Source: Microbacterium sp. AK031
GTDB taxonomy: Bacteria > Actinomycetota > Actinomycetes > Actinomycetales > Microbacteriaceae
DNA: 64,000 nucleotides
Assembly: GCF_024807145.1 (NCBI RefSeq)
Contig: NZ_JANUCA010000003.1
Coordinates: forward strand, 186,001 to 250,000
Reading direction: 5' to 3'
Part shown: in pieces, positions 47,542 through 56,439 of the stretch
Layout: every line of letters starts with the position of its first letter
Numbering within the stretch: the first letter of the stretch is position 1
Notes under the pieces: model-generated
Seen by the model: the letters and a program-made list of their open reading frames with translations, nothing else
Told to the model about the DNA's origin: nothing
Database searches by the model: none
Program-made: the position numbers and the translations under genes

Positions 47542-48368
47542 CGGCTGCCTGGCTCGTCGGCCTCGACGTCGACGGCACGATCATCCTGCAGGACGAGACC
47601 ATGAGTCCCGGCGTGCCGGAGGCCGTCGCGCGGGTGCGCGACGCGGGTCATTTCGTCACGATCGCCACCGGGCGCAGCTGGATGGGCACGGAGCGCTGGG
47701 TCGACGCGCTCGAGATCACCCCGGAGTTCGTGGTCTGCTCGAACGGCGCCGTCACGATGCGCCGCGTCGGAGACGCATGGGAGCGGTGGCACGTCGAGAC
47801 ATTCGACCCGACGGCGGTGCTCGAGCTGCTCACCGAGCGACTGCCCGAGGCCCACTACATGGTCGAGCTCGCGACAGGCCAGCGGCTGTTCACCGGCGAA
47901 CTCGATGACTGGACATTGAACGACGGCCGCTTGGTCGAGCTCGATGAGCTCGGTGCCGAGCCGGTTTCGCGTGTGGTGGTGGTCTCGCCAGGGCACAGCG
48001 AAGACGACTTCCATCGTCTGGTGGCGGATGCCGGACTCAACGAGGTCTCGTATGCGATCGGCTGGACCGCGTGGCTCGACATCGCCCCACAGGGCGTCGA
48101 CAAGGGTACCGCTCTGGAGCGCGTTCATGCAGAGCTCGGCATGCAGGATGGCAACGTCTTCGTCGCCGGTGACGGCCGCAACGATCTCGGCATGTTCGGC
48201 TGGGCACTCGGTGTCGGCGGACGCGCGGTGGCGATGGGACAGGCGGTCGACGAGGTCAAGGATGCCGCCGGCGAGGTCACTGCCGACGTCGCGGACGGCG
48301 GGCTGGCGCTCGCGCTGGACACGCTGCTGGGCCGTCCAGCGGTCCCTCAGGTGGGGACGGGAGAATGA
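47538..48368 (+). CDS. HAD-superfamily hydrolase (Cof-like)
   Basis: 276 residues. The phosphatase nucleophile motif [10 protein letters not shown] is at residues 6-15, and the C-terminal [13 protein letters not shown] is the acidic motif IV. The cap is of the C2B (Cof/YidA) type. Such enzymes dephosphorylate small metabolites; the substrate is unknown. Translation starts with the GTG that overlaps the serS stop, a common actinobacterial pairing. Confidence 0.88.
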   Translation: MTAAWLVGLDVDGTIILQDETMSPGVPEAVARVRDAGHFVTIATGRSWMGTERWVDALEITPEFVVCSNGAVTMRRVGDAWERWHVETFDPTAVLELLTERLPEAHYMVELATGQRLFTGELDDWTLNDGRLVELDELGAEPVSRVVVVSPGHSEDDFHRLVADAGLNEVSYAIGWTAWLDIAPQGVDKGTALERVHAELGMQDGNVFVAGDGRNDLGMFGWALGVGGRAVAMGQAVDEVKDAAGEVTADVADGGLALALDTLLGRPAVPQVGTGE

Positions 48369-48390
48369 AACCGGCTAGACTCGACCACTG

Positions 48391-48412
48391 ATCGACGGAT
48401 TCGTCCGTCGAT
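48391..48412 (+). other. UUCG-capped hairpin abutting tRNA-Ser
   Basis: A perfect 9-bp stem ATCGACGGA/TCCGTCGAT with a TTCG tetraloop ends exactly at the base before tRNA-Ser. TAGACT at 48376-48381 is a likely -10 element. The hairpin would be the 5' leader of the tRNA precursor and could guide RNase P or another nuclease. Confidence 0.6.
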
Positions 48413-48497
48413 GGAGGGTTGTCCGAGTGGCCGATGGAGCTGGTCTTGAAAACCAGTGGGCAGAGATGTCTCGTGGGTTCGAATCCCACACCCTCCG
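48413..48497 (+). tRNA. tRNA-Ser (TGA)
   Basis: An 85-nt tRNA with a long variable arm. The acceptor stem GGAGGGT pairs with ACCCTCC, with discriminator G. The anticodon loop CTTGAAA gives TGA, and the T-arm has GGTTCGAATCC. No CCA is encoded. Confidence 0.95.
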
Positions 48498-48514
48498 CAT
48501 CGAAAGGGCATTGA

Positions 48515-49762
48515 GTGAGCGAGAAGATCCGTCGCCGCAGGACTGTGGCCCGCCACGGTCAGCTGCGGTCCCCGGGCCCGATCAGCCAACTCCTCAAGAT
48601 CATCGGCGTCGCGCTCGCCGTCGTTCTGGTGAGCGGTGTGAGCGTCAGCGCCTTCGTCGTGAGCGATCTGTACGGCACTGCCACTGCGGATGCCGTCGAG
48701 CTCGAGGGCCAGAAGCCGGTTCCTCCGGACATCGGTGAGTACGAGGGCGGCTTCGACATGCTGCTCGTCGGTACCGACTCCTGCGAAGACGCATACGCGT
48801 ACCTGTTCGGAGACCGGTGCTCGGGTGATGACGCCGAAGGCAACCTGAACGACGTCAACATCCTCCTGCACGTCTCGGAAGAGCCGCGTCGAATCACGGC
48901 TGTGAGCTTCCCGCGCGATCTCATGCTCCCGATTCCGGAGTGCACGCGTGAGGATGGCAGCACGACGCCGGCGATGAGCAAGCAGCCGCTCAACAGTGCG
49001 TACATGGAGGGTGGCCTGAACTGCGTCGCCAAGACGATCGCGGAAGAGACCGGTCAGGACATCGAGTTCGCGGCATCCGTCACTTTCGGCGGCGTGATAG
49101 AGATCTCCAACGCCATCGGCGGCGTCGACGTCTGCCTCGCGACTCCCATCAAGGACCGCTACACCGGACTCGACATGGCCGCCGGAACGCACACGGTCAT
49201 GGGACTCGAGGCGCTGCAGTTCCTGCGGACTCGCCACGGTGTCGGCGACGGCAGCGACCTGGGTCGGATCGGTAACCAGCAGCAGTACATGTCGAGCCTC
49301 TCGCGCAAGCTCATCAGCGGCGAGGTGCTCGGCAACGTGCCGACCATGCTCCGATTGGCGAACACCGCGCTGAGCAACCTCCAGCCGAGCCAGTCGCTCA
49401 CCAACCCGACGACGATCGTCCAGGTCGCTCTCGCGGTGAAGGACGTGCCGTTCGAGGACATCGTCTTCCTGCAGTATCCGACCTATGAGGACCCGTACGA
49501 CGCCAACAAGGTCGTGGCGGACGCGGAGTCCGCGCAGATCATGTGGGACGCGATCAACGCGAACCAGCAACTGCATATCACGCACGAGAACACCGAGAAC
49601 GACGGCGTCGTCGTGCAGGAACCGGTAGCGCCGGCACCTGCTGACGGTGAGACCGCGACCGAGGAGGCGCCCGCGCCGACGGACACAGCCGTCGCGCTGC
49701 CCGACTCGATCAAGGGCAACTCTGCCGCGCAGCAGACTTGCTCGAACGGCAACGTCCGCTAG
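48515..49762 (+). CDS. LCP (LytR-CpsA-Psr) family protein
   Basis: 415 residues. A short basic N-terminus and one transmembrane helix (about 26-50) anchor an extracellular LCP domain: FDMLLVGTDS, LNDVNILLHV, ITAVSFPRDLMLPIPEC (Arg-Asp motif), and LEALQFLRTRHGVGDGSDLGRIGNQQ. LCP enzymes transfer lipid-linked polymers such as teichoic acids, arabinogalactan or capsule to peptidoglycan. The C-terminal 60 residues are a Pro/Ala/Thr-rich tail. The GTG at 48515 begins 17 nt after tRNA-Ser, so the mRNA may be processed from a tRNA-containing transcript. Confidence 0.9.
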   Translation: MSEKIRRRRTVARHGQLRSPGPISQLLKIIGVALAVVLVSGVSVSAFVVSDLYGTATADAVELEGQKPVPPDIGEYEGGFDMLLVGTDSCEDAYAYLFGDRCSGDDAEGNLNDVNILLHVSEEPRRITAVSFPRDLMLPIPECTREDGSTTPAMSKQPLNSAYMEGGLNCVAKTIAEETGQDIEFAASVTFGGVIEISNAIGGVDVCLATPIKDRYTGLDMAAGTHTVMGLEALQFLRTRHGVGDGSDLGRIGNQQQYMSSLSRKLISGEVLGNVPTMLRLANTALSNLQPSQSLTNPTTIVQVALAVKDVPFEDIVFLQYPTYEDPYDANKVVADAESAQIMWDAINANQQLHITHENTENDGVVVQEPVAPAPADGETATEEAPAPTDTAVALPDSIKGNSAAQQTCSNGNVR

Positions 49763-49795
49763 TAGGTACGCTCGACGGAGAAGCCGGGGCTAGTG

Positions 49796-50190
49796 TCACC
49801 CGGTCGTCGACCGCCGGATCACGAGTCCAGGCGGGAACACCGTCTGACGAGGGATGCTGGTGGCATCGGCCGCCTCCTCCAGAACGATCCGCAGGGCTGT
49901 GCGCCCGATCATCCGACTGGACTGGCGGATCGACGACAGCGGCACTGCGGCTGCGGCCGCGAACGGGATGTCGTCGAACCCGATGATCGCGATCTCATCT
50001 GGCACCAGCATCCGACCGCTGGTGACGAGTGACTGCACGAGTCCGAGCGCCAGCAGATCGTTCGCTGCGAACAGCGCCTCTGGCCACTCCCGGCGCGGTC
50101 GGGCGAGGATGCGGCTGCCCGCAACCGCGCCTTCTTCGACCGTCATGGCCGCAGTGGGGATCACTTCGACCTGATCGCCGAGCAGGTCGG
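49796..50190 (-). pseudogene. Truncated LacI-family regulator (C-terminal remnant)
   Basis: Only about 130 residues of a normal ~335-residue LacI regulator remain. The visible part is the effector-domain end: EALFAANDLLALGLVQSL, DEIAIIGFDDIPFAAAAAVPLSSI, and a family-type tail. Homology fades at about 50190, and an in-frame stop lies just upstream, so the DNA-binding domain and most of the sensor domain are missing. It lies downstream of rhaB on the same strand, so it may have been the rhamnose regulator. On the plus strand at about 50155-50235 a short frame resembles part of a sugar-binding protein, which suggests a deletion or rearrangement. Confidence 0.75.
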
Positions 50191-50277
50191 CGGAGCCGGT
50201 GAGATCGCCGTGCTCTCGGCGTCAGCGAACATCGCCGACTTCGACTTCCGAGTCGCGACGCTGGACGCTTCACACAG

Positions 50278-50309
50278 AGGGCGCCTCGGGTTCCAGCCTG
50301 GGGCGCCCT
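50278..50309 (+). terminator. Terminator-like hairpin
   Basis: AGGGCGCC (50278-50285) pairs with GGCGCCCT (50302-50309), followed by TT and then GCGC. It could have ended the lost plus-strand gene. Confidence 0.5.
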
Positions 50310-50339
50310 TTGCGCGCACAGTTGTCAGGTGAGGACACA

Positions 50340-50375
50340 GATGTCGGTCGAGAATACGGTTCCTCGACCGACATC
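50340..50375 (-). terminator. Strong palindromic hairpin downstream of rhaB
   Basis: A perfect 13-bp stem GATGTCGGTCGAG/CTCGACCGACATC (50340-50352 with 50363-50375) with a 10-nt loop lies 38 bp beyond the rhaB stop. It is a probable end of the rha transcript, without a T-run, or a palindromic mobile repeat. Confidence 0.5.
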
Positions 50376-50412
50376 CGTGACTTCGGCTGACAAGTGTGTC
50401 GGTGAGGTCGGC

Positions 50413-51822
50413 TCAGCGCGGGTCGTACCGCACCGGATCGTGCGTTCGCGCGACGAACGTGCGCAGGTCTTCGAGCGTGCCGGCCGCGGCACCGAGCGCG
50501 CGGGCCTGCACGAGCACGTTGCCGAGAGCGGTCGCCTCGACCGGCCCGCCAAGCACCGGAAGACCAGAGCGGTCGGCCGTAGCCTGGCACAGCAGTCGGT
50601 TGAGGGAGCCGCCGCCGACGAGGTGGATGCTGTCGAGCTCGCGCCCGGACAGACTCGCCGCCGTACGAACAGCCGAGGCGAACGCCGCGGCGATCGACTC
50701 GACGATCATGCGGGCGAACTCCGGACGATCGTTCGGCACCGGGGAGCCCTGCGCGCGCAACAGGGCGGCGATGCGTGCCGGCATGTCACCTGGAGCGCTC
50801 AACGACGCATCGTTGGCGTCGAACAGTGCGTTCTCGCTGACAACGGCGGATGCGGCATCCAGCAGTTCGGGCAGGTCGATCGCCGCGCCGTCCTCCGCCT
50901 CCCACGCCCGCACCGTCTCACTGAGCAGCCAGAGTCCGGTGACGTTGTGCAGGAACCGGTAGCGTCCATCGACCCCGAGCTCGTGCGTGAAGTTCGCCTC
51001 GCGCGCAGCATCCGTCAGTACCGGCTCCGCGAGTTCCACACCGACGAGACCCCAGGTACCGCAGGAGATGTACGCCGAGTTCGGCGAGGAGAGCGGGACG
51101 GCGACGACGGCGGATGCCGTGTCGTGCGAGCCGACCGCGATCACTGGGAGATCCTTGCCGATGCGTGTAGCGAGTTCGGGGCGCAGCATCCCGATCGTCG
51201 AACCGGGGTCGACCAGGCTGGGGAGCGCGGCCGCCCCGATGCCGAGGCGATCCGCCAGGTCTGTGTCCCATTCACCCGAGCGCACCCCGAGGAGCCCGGT
51301 GGTCGAGGCGTTCGTGCGCTCCGCGACTCCGGTGCCCGTCAGAAGATAGGCGATCAGATCCGGGATGAGCAGAGCAGAGTCCGCATCCGCGAGCCGCTCA
51401 TCGACGCGGTACTGATACAGCGTGTTGAACGGCAGGAACTGCAGCCCGTTGCGCTCGTACAGCTCGCTGAACGGCACGATCTCGTGAACTTCGGCAACGC
51501 CCCGCTCAGAACGCGAATCACGGTAGTGGAACGGCTGCGCCACCAGTTCGCCGCCTCGCAGCAGGCCGTAGTCCACGGCCCAGGAGTCGATGCCGATGCT
51601 CTCGATCGAGGGTTCGCGGCGCACCGCCTCGGCGAGTCCGTCGACGATGTGGCCGTAGAGCGCATCGAAGTCCCAGTGCAGCCCGTCTTCGCGTTCGACG
51701 GGGCCGTTCGGGAAGCGTGTGACGAGTTCGAGCTCAAGAGTGTCCTGGCTGACGCGGCCGATCATCACGCGTCCTGACGTGGCCCCGAGATCGACGGCGG
51801 CGACCGCCCGGGTATTCGTCAT
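50413..51822 (-). CDS. rhaB: L-rhamnulokinase
   Basis: 469 residues of the FGGY sugar-kinase family. It phosphorylates L-rhamnulose to L-rhamnulose 1-phosphate. The N-terminal ATPase motif AVDLGATSGRVMIG, IDSWAVDYGLL, and the C-terminal GGGSLNRLLCQATAD loop are intact. It follows rhaD by an ATGA overlap as the last gene of the operon. The kinase product is the substrate of the adjacent aldolase. Confidence 0.92.
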   Translation of the reverse strand: MTNTRAVAAVDLGATSGRVMIGRVSQDTLELELVTRFPNGPVEREDGLHWDFDALYGHIVDGLAEAVRREPSIESIGIDSWAVDYGLLRGGELVAQPFHYRDSRSERGVAEVHEIVPFSELYERNGLQFLPFNTLYQYRVDERLADADSALLIPDLIAYLLTGTGVAERTNASTTGLLGVRSGEWDTDLADRLGIGAAALPSLVDPGSTIGMLRPELATRIGKDLPVIAVGSHDTASAVVAVPLSSPNSAYISCGTWGLVGVELAEPVLTDAAREANFTHELGVDGRYRFLHNVTGLWLLSETVRAWEAEDGAAIDLPELLDAASAVVSENALFDANDASLSAPGDMPARIAALLRAQGSPVPNDRPEFARMIVESIAAAFASAVRTAASLSGRELDSIHLVGGGSLNRLLCQATADRSGLPVLGGPVEATALGNVLVQARALGAAAGTLEDLRTFVARTHDPVRYDPR

Positions 51823-53855
51823 CGCAGGAAGGCTGCCGCGACGCCCGAATCGACCGGGATGTGCAGACCGGTGGTGCGGCTGAGCTCGGGGCCGGTCAGG
51901 ACGTAGACGGCATCCGCGACGTTCTCCGGCACGACCTCGCGCTTGAGGATCGTGCGGTTCGCGTAGAACTGGCCGAGGTCCTTCTCTTCGACGCCGTAGG
52001 TCGCGGCACGGTTCGCGCCCCAGCCCGAGGCGAAGATACCGGATCCGCGCACGACGCCGTCGGGGTTGATGCCGTTGACGCGGATGCCGTGCTCGCCGAG
52101 CTCCACGGCCAGCAGTCGCACCTGGTGGGCCTGGTCGGCCTTGGTCGCCGAGTAGGCGATGTTGTTCGGGCCGGCGAAGACGGAGTTCTTCGACGAGATG
52201 TAGATGATGTCGCCACCGAGCTTCTGGTCGATGAGTACCTTGGCCGCGGCCTTCGACACGAGGAAAGAGCCCTTGGCCATGACGTCGTGCTGCAGATCCC
52301 AGTCCTTCTCGGTGGTCTCCAGCAGCGGTTTCGAGAGCGAGAGGCCGGCGTTGTTGACGACGAGGTCGACGCCGCCGAAGGCGAGCACGGCGTCGTTCAG
52401 CGCAGCCTGCACGGCGTCAGCATCCGCGACGTTGGCGGCGACGCCGATCGCGACATCCGTGTTTCCGAGCTCAGCCGCGGCGGCCTGTGCCTTCTCAAGA
52501 TCGAGGTCGGCGACGACGACGCACGCGCCCTCATCGGCAAGACGGACAGCGATCGCCTTGCCGATGCCGGATGCCGCGCCGGTGACGAACGCGATGCGGC
52601 CCTGGTGCGACTTCGGCTTCGGCATCCGCTGCAGCTTCGCCTCCTCCAGCGCCCAGTACTCGATGTTGAACTTCTCCGCATCCGAGATGGGGGAGTACGT
52701 CGAGAGCGCCTCCGCGCCGCGCATGACATTGATCGCGTTGACGTAGAACTCGCCGGCCACGCGTGCGGTCTGCTTGTTCGCGCCGTACGAGAACATGCCG
52801 ACGCCGGGGATCAGGACGATGAGTGGATCCGCCCCGCGGATCGCCGGGCTCTCGGCTGTCGCATGCGCGTCGTAGTACGCCTGGTAGTCGGCACGGTACT
52901 CGGCGTGCAGCTCGTGCAGGCGCGCGATCTGATCGTCGACGGACGCCGTGGTCGGCAGGTCGAGGATGAGCGGCTTGACCTTGGTGCGCAGGAAGTGGTC
53001 GGGGCAGCTGGTGCCGAGAGCCGCGAGTTCGGGTGCGCGCTCGGATGCCAGGAAATCGAGCACGACGTCGGAGTCGGTGAAGTGGCCGACCATCGGCTTG
53101 CCCGTCGACGCGAGGGCGCGGACCGTGCCTGCGAGCGCGGCCGCACGCTCACGACGCTCCGCCTCTGAAAGCGCCTCGAACCCGGCACGCACGCTGCCGA
53201 ACGGGTCGGCCTTGCCGTTCGCCTCGATGTAGGCGGCGGCGGTGTCGATGATCCACAGCGAGTTCGACTCGGCCTCTTCTGAGGTGTCGCCCCAGGCGGT
53301 GATTCCGTGGCCGCCGAGGATGCAGCCGATCGCAGCAGGGTTCTGCTTCTTGATCTCCGCGATGTCGAGCCCGAGCTGGAATCCGGGGCGACGCCACGGC
53401 ACCCAGACGACCTTCTCGCCGAAGATCTTCGTGGTCAGCGCTTCGCCGTCGACGGCGGTGGCGATCGCGATGCCGGAGTCGGGATGCAGGTGGTCGACGT
53501 GCGCAGCATCCACCAGGCCGTGCATGGCGGTGTCGATCGAGGGTGCAGCCCCGCCCTTGCCGTGCAGGCAGTAGTCGAACGCGGCGACCATCTCGTCCTC
53601 GCGGTCGATGCCGGGGTACACGCCTGTGAGCGCGCGGAAGCGGTCGAGGCGCAGAACAGCGAGGCCCTGCTCCTTGAGCGTGCCGAGGTCTCCACCGGAG
53701 CCCTTGACCCACAGCAGCTCGACCGGTTGCCCCGTGACGGGATCGGTCTCGGTGCCCTTGGCCGAGGTGTTGCCACCGGCGTAGTTCGTGTTCTTCGGAT
53801 CCGCGCCGAGGCGGTTGCTGCGCGCGATGAGCGCGGCTGCGGTGGGGTTCGTCAT
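51819..53855 (-). CDS. Bifunctional rhamnulose-1-phosphate aldolase / short-chain dehydrogenase
   Basis: 678 residues. The first 420 form a class II aldolase of the AraD/RhaD type (GGNTSAKG near 28-35, zinc His residues in VDHLHPDSGIAIA). Residues about 425-678 form a short-chain dehydrogenase with GAASGIGKAIA (cofactor loop), NNAGLSLSKPL, and the catalytic YSATKADQ. The first domain splits L-rhamnulose 1-phosphate into dihydroxyacetone phosphate and L-lactaldehyde; the second is thought to oxidise lactaldehyde to lactate. This fused form is known in Bacillus and many actinobacteria (RhaEW). It overlaps rhaB and the hydrolase by 4 bp each. Confidence 0.92.
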   Translation of the reverse strand: MTNPTAAALIARSNRLGADPKNTNYAGGNTSAKGTETDPVTGQPVELLWVKGSGGDLGTLKEQGLAVLRLDRFRALTGVYPGIDREDEMVAAFDYCLHGKGGAAPSIDTAMHGLVDAAHVDHLHPDSGIAIATAVDGEALTTKIFGEKVVWVPWRRPGFQLGLDIAEIKKQNPAAIGCILGGHGITAWGDTSEEAESNSLWIIDTAAAYIEANGKADPFGSVRAGFEALSEAERRERAAALAGTVRALASTGKPMVGHFTDSDVVLDFLASERAPELAALGTSCPDHFLRTKVKPLILDLPTTASVDDQIARLHELHAEYRADYQAYYDAHATAESPAIRGADPLIVLIPGVGMFSYGANKQTARVAGEFYVNAINVMRGAEALSTYSPISDAEKFNIEYWALEEAKLQRMPKPKSHQGRIAFVTGAASGIGKAIAVRLADEGACVVVADLDLEKAQAAAAELGNTDVAIGVAANVADADAVQAALNDAVLAFGGVDLVVNNAGLSLSKPLLETTEKDWDLQHDVMAKGSFLVSKAAAKVLIDQKLGGDIIYISSKNSVFAGPNNIAYSATKADQAHQVRLLAVELGEHGIRVNGINPDGVVRGSGIFASGWGANRAATYGVEEKDLGQFYANRTILKREVVPENVADAVYVLTGPELSRTTGLHIPVDSGVAAAFLR

Positions 53856-54727
53856 GAGGCGATTCCTTCGGAGGGTGTGGGGGAGAGAAGGGGCGACAGG
53901 GCGGCGAGGCGTCTGGCCATCCGCTCGATCGATCGGGTTGCTGCCGGCTCCTCCGGGCGGTTGAGGTGGCCGTGCTGGGTTCCGTGTTCGGTGATGATCT
54001 CGACATCGCGCCCGGCGGCCGCGAGGGTCGTCGCGAAGTGCTCGGCGGAGACCCGCAGCTCGTCGACGTCGCCGTTGACGATGAAGGTCGGTGGGAACTG
54101 CGCCAGGTCGGATGCCGTGGCGCGTCCGGGAACAGCCGGCAGCGGTGCGTCGTCGACCGGACCGGCGAGATAGTTCTCGTACATCTTCAGCACCGACGCC
54201 GGGCCGAACCGATCAGCATCGGGGTTGGCATCGAGTGCTGCGCGCAGCTCGGCATCCGGAGCGGGCTGCACCGCGAGCAGCGTCGGGTACGCGAGCAGCA
54301 CGAGCGCGGGAGACTCATCGGTGCCGGCAAGGCGGAGCGCAGCGCCGGCCGCGAGGTTTCCGCCGGCGCTGGTTCCGCCGATCGCGAGGGCGGACGGCGA
54401 GATTCCGAGCTCGTTGGCGTGCGTCAGCGTCCATCGCCACGCCGTCACCATGTCGTCGGAGCCGGCCGGGTAGGGGTGGCCCGGCTGGGCTGGCACTCCC
54501 TCATGGAACCCGTCCGGAACCGGTGCGAGCCGGTACTCGACCGAGACGACGGTCGTTCCGCGATCCGCGAGCTGCCTGGCGACCCAATCGGACTCGGGCA
54601 TGTCGATGTCGCCGAACAGGAAGCCGCCGCCGTGCGCCCAGACGAGTCCTGTGCCGTCGGGCGCTTCGGCCGGGTACACGCGCACGAGTCCATCGGCGGC
54701 GGAGTACGGCTGCGTCACAGCATCCAT
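53852..54727 (-). CDS. Alpha/beta hydrolase, HSL-type esterase in the rha operon
   Basis: 291 residues. The oxyanion-hole motif HGGG in WAHGGGFLFGD (about 38-41), the nucleophile GGTSAGGN (Ser about 117), a late Asp in NGDVDELR, and a His in HGTQHGHL complete the triad of the hormone-sensitive-lipase group. It is embedded between rhaI and rhaD with 4-bp coupling to rhaD. That placement suggests removal of acyl groups, such as acetyl, from rhamnose or rhamnosides so that catabolism can proceed; this role is inferred from context. ATG 54727 lies very close to its ribosome binding site, so a GTG three codons later is also possible. Confidence 0.8.
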   Translation of the reverse strand: MDAVTQPYSAADGLVRVYPAEAPDGTGLVWAHGGGFLFGDIDMPESDWVARQLADRGTTVVSVEYRLAPVPDGFHEGVPAQPGHPYPAGSDDMVTAWRWTLTHANELGISPSALAIGGTSAGGNLAAGAALRLAGTDESPALVLLAYPTLLAVQPAPDAELRAALDANPDADRFGPASVLKMYENYLAGPVDDAPLPAVPGRATASDLAQFPPTFIVNGDVDELRVSAEHFATTLAAAGRDVEIITEHGTQHGHLNRPEEPAATRSIERMARRLAALSPLLSPTPSEGIAS

Positions 54728-54752
54728 TCCTTCCCGGAGTTCCGTGTGCGCT

Positions 54753-55919
54753 TCACGCGCCCCAGCCGGCCTGGACGCCGCCGACGCGGTCAGCTGCGAT
54801 CTTCTGCTGGTAACCGGATGCCGCGTACGCCGCCATCGGATCGCCGGCGAGGCCGCGCGACTCGCGCCACTCGGCGAGAGCGGGGCGGACGTCGGTGTAG
54901 AACGCGTCCATGAACACGGCATTGGCAGCGAGCACGTCGCCCGACTTCTGGGCTGCGGTGAGAGCATCCTTGTCGACGAGCAGCGCGCGAGCGGTCATCT
55001 CCTGCACATTGAGGACCGAGCGGATCTGACCGGGGATCTTTTCCTCGACGTTGTGGCACTGATCGAGCATGAACGCCACGTCGGGGTTGTTCAGGCCACC
55101 GCCGCGGATGACCTCGAAGAGGATGCGGAACAGCTGGAACGGATCGGCCGCGCCCACGATGAGGTCATCGTCCGCGTAGAAGCGCGAGTTGAAGTCGAAC
55201 GATCCGAGCTTGCCGAGACGCAGCAGCTGCATGACGATGAACTCGATGTTCGTGCCTGGCGCGTGGTGGCCGGTGTCCAGGCACACCATGGCCTTGTCGC
55301 CGAGAGTGCTCACCTGCGCGTAAGAGGTACCCCAGTCGGGAACGTCGGTGTGGTAGAAAGCCGGCTCGAAGAACTTGTACTCGAGCACCAGCCGCTGGTC
55401 ATCGCCGAAGCGCGCGTAGATCTTCTGCAGTGACTCGTTCAGGCGATCCTGACGGCCCCGCAGGTCTGCCTGACCCGGGTAGTTCGAGCCCTCTGCCAGC
55501 CAGATCTTCAGGTCGCGGCTGCCGGTGGCATCCATCACGTCGATGCAGGCGAGGTGGTGGTCGATCGCCTTCTGTCGAATCGCGGCGTCCTCATGGGTGA
55601 GGGCACCGAACTTGTACTCGTCGTCCTGGAACGTGTTCGAGTTGATCGTGCCGAGGGCGACGCCGTGGTCCTCGGCGTGCTTGCGCAGGTCGTCGAACGA
55701 ATCGACGAGATCCCACGGGATGTGCAGCGCGACGGTCGGGGCGAGAGCCGTGTACTCGTTCACCTGCGCGGCATCCGCGATCTTCTCCCACGGATCGCGC
55801 GGGGTGCCGGGGGTGCCGAACACCTTGAAGCGGGTGCCGGAGTTGCCGAAGGCCCACGAGGGGAGTTCGATCGACTGCTTCTCGAGTTCCGAGAGGATGG
55901 CGGGGGTGAGCCTGGTCAC
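54753..55919 (-). CDS. rhaI: L-rhamnose isomerase (RhaI type)
   Basis: 388 residues. It converts L-rhamnose to L-rhamnulose. The xylose-isomerase-like TIM barrel is visible, with metal-ligand regions LEYKFFEPAFYHTDVPDWG, CLDTGHHAPGTNIE and FNSRFYADDDLIVG. The length fits the RhaI type seen in actinobacteria and Pseudomonas stutzeri rather than E. coli RhaA. The GTG at 55919 overlaps the rhaM stop. The operon order rhaM-rhaI-hydrolase-rhaD-rhaB gives a complete pathway to dihydroxyacetone phosphate and lactate. Confidence 0.92.
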   Translation of the reverse strand: MTRLTPAILSELEKQSIELPSWAFGNSGTRFKVFGTPGTPRDPWEKIADAAQVNEYTALAPTVALHIPWDLVDSFDDLRKHAEDHGVALGTINSNTFQDDEYKFGALTHEDAAIRQKAIDHHLACIDVMDATGSRDLKIWLAEGSNYPGQADLRGRQDRLNESLQKIYARFGDDQRLVLEYKFFEPAFYHTDVPDWGTSYAQVSTLGDKAMVCLDTGHHAPGTNIEFIVMQLLRLGKLGSFDFNSRFYADDDLIVGAADPFQLFRILFEVIRGGGLNNPDVAFMLDQCHNVEEKIPGQIRSVLNVQEMTARALLVDKDALTAAQKSGDVLAANAVFMDAFYTDVRPALAEWRESRGLAGDPMAAYAASGYQQKIAADRVGGVQAGWGA

Positions 55920-56287
55920 GATGCACTGCTTTCTTTGTCGGATGCTACGGCGGAGAGCTGCTCCGCGAGGTTGAAGACTTCGGTGAGGGGAGACGCAGCC
56001 TGGTCGGGCCGACCCTCGAGACCGATGAAGAACGGCGCCATCTCGGCTTCCCAACGGGTGGCGACGTCGGACTGCGCGAGGTACGCCTGCGCGGCCTGAT
56101 CGTCGTCCGTCTCGTAGTAGCCGACCAGCATGCCGCCTTCGCCGAGGAAGAGCGAGTAGTTCCGGCGACCTGCCGCCGCGATCTCAGCAAGCATCTCGGG
56201 CCACACGGGTGTGTGACGGGTGAGGTACTCGGCGAGCATCTCAGGACGGACCTGGAGCCGGAAGCAGACGCGGGTGGTGGAAGTCAT
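55916..56287 (-). CDS. rhaM: L-rhamnose mutarotase
   Basis: 123 residues. It interconverts the alpha and beta anomers of L-rhamnose to feed the isomerase. RVCFRLQVRPEMLAEYLTRH, VWPEMLAEIAAAGRRNYSLF and the C-terminal Trp/Glu region match the family. The ATG follows AAGGAG. It is the first gene of the rha operon, and a LacI-type palindrome lies 34 bp upstream. Confidence 0.93.
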   Translation of the reverse strand: MTSTTRVCFRLQVRPEMLAEYLTRHTPVWPEMLAEIAAAGRRNYSLFLGEGGMLVGYYETDDDQAAQAYLAQSDVATRWEAEMAPFFIGLEGRPDQAASPLTEVFNLAEQLSAVASDKESSAS

Positions 56288-56320
56288 CGGCGACGTGCTC
56301 CTTGGTCGGAATGAAATGCG

Positions 56321-56332
56321 TGAATCGTTTCA
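56321..56332. promoter_or_regulatory. Rhamnose-locus operator, rha operon copy
   Basis: TGAATCGTTTCA is a LacI-family-type palindrome with a central CG. It lies 34 bp upstream of rhaM and shares TGAATC(C/G)(A/T)TTCA with copies at 60520-60531 and 60668-60679. Confidence 0.7.
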
Positions 56333-56439
56333 ATGATATGGCGGTGAGCCGTCGGCCGCAACATCGCTCGTCGGCGCGGTACGGTTTCAGTCCGAAGGGC
56401 GGATTCCTCTCGTCCTCGAGCCGATGCGAAGGAGCGGGC

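Larger units (their letters stand above)
50191..50412. other. Rearranged, gene-free segment between LacI remnant and rhaB
   Basis: No intact gene is seen. The plus strand encodes EQVGGAGEIAVLSASAN, which resembles the LsrB/RhaS type of ABC sugar-binding protein, but only over about 20 residues before it diverges. Two hairpins follow. I see this as debris from a deletion at the edge of the rhamnose locus. Confidence 0.4.

Noticed and set aside
50155..50235. A functional sugar-binding protein gene on the plus strand
   Set aside because: Only about 20 residues look family-like, with no start, signal peptide or continuation; kept only as possible debris.
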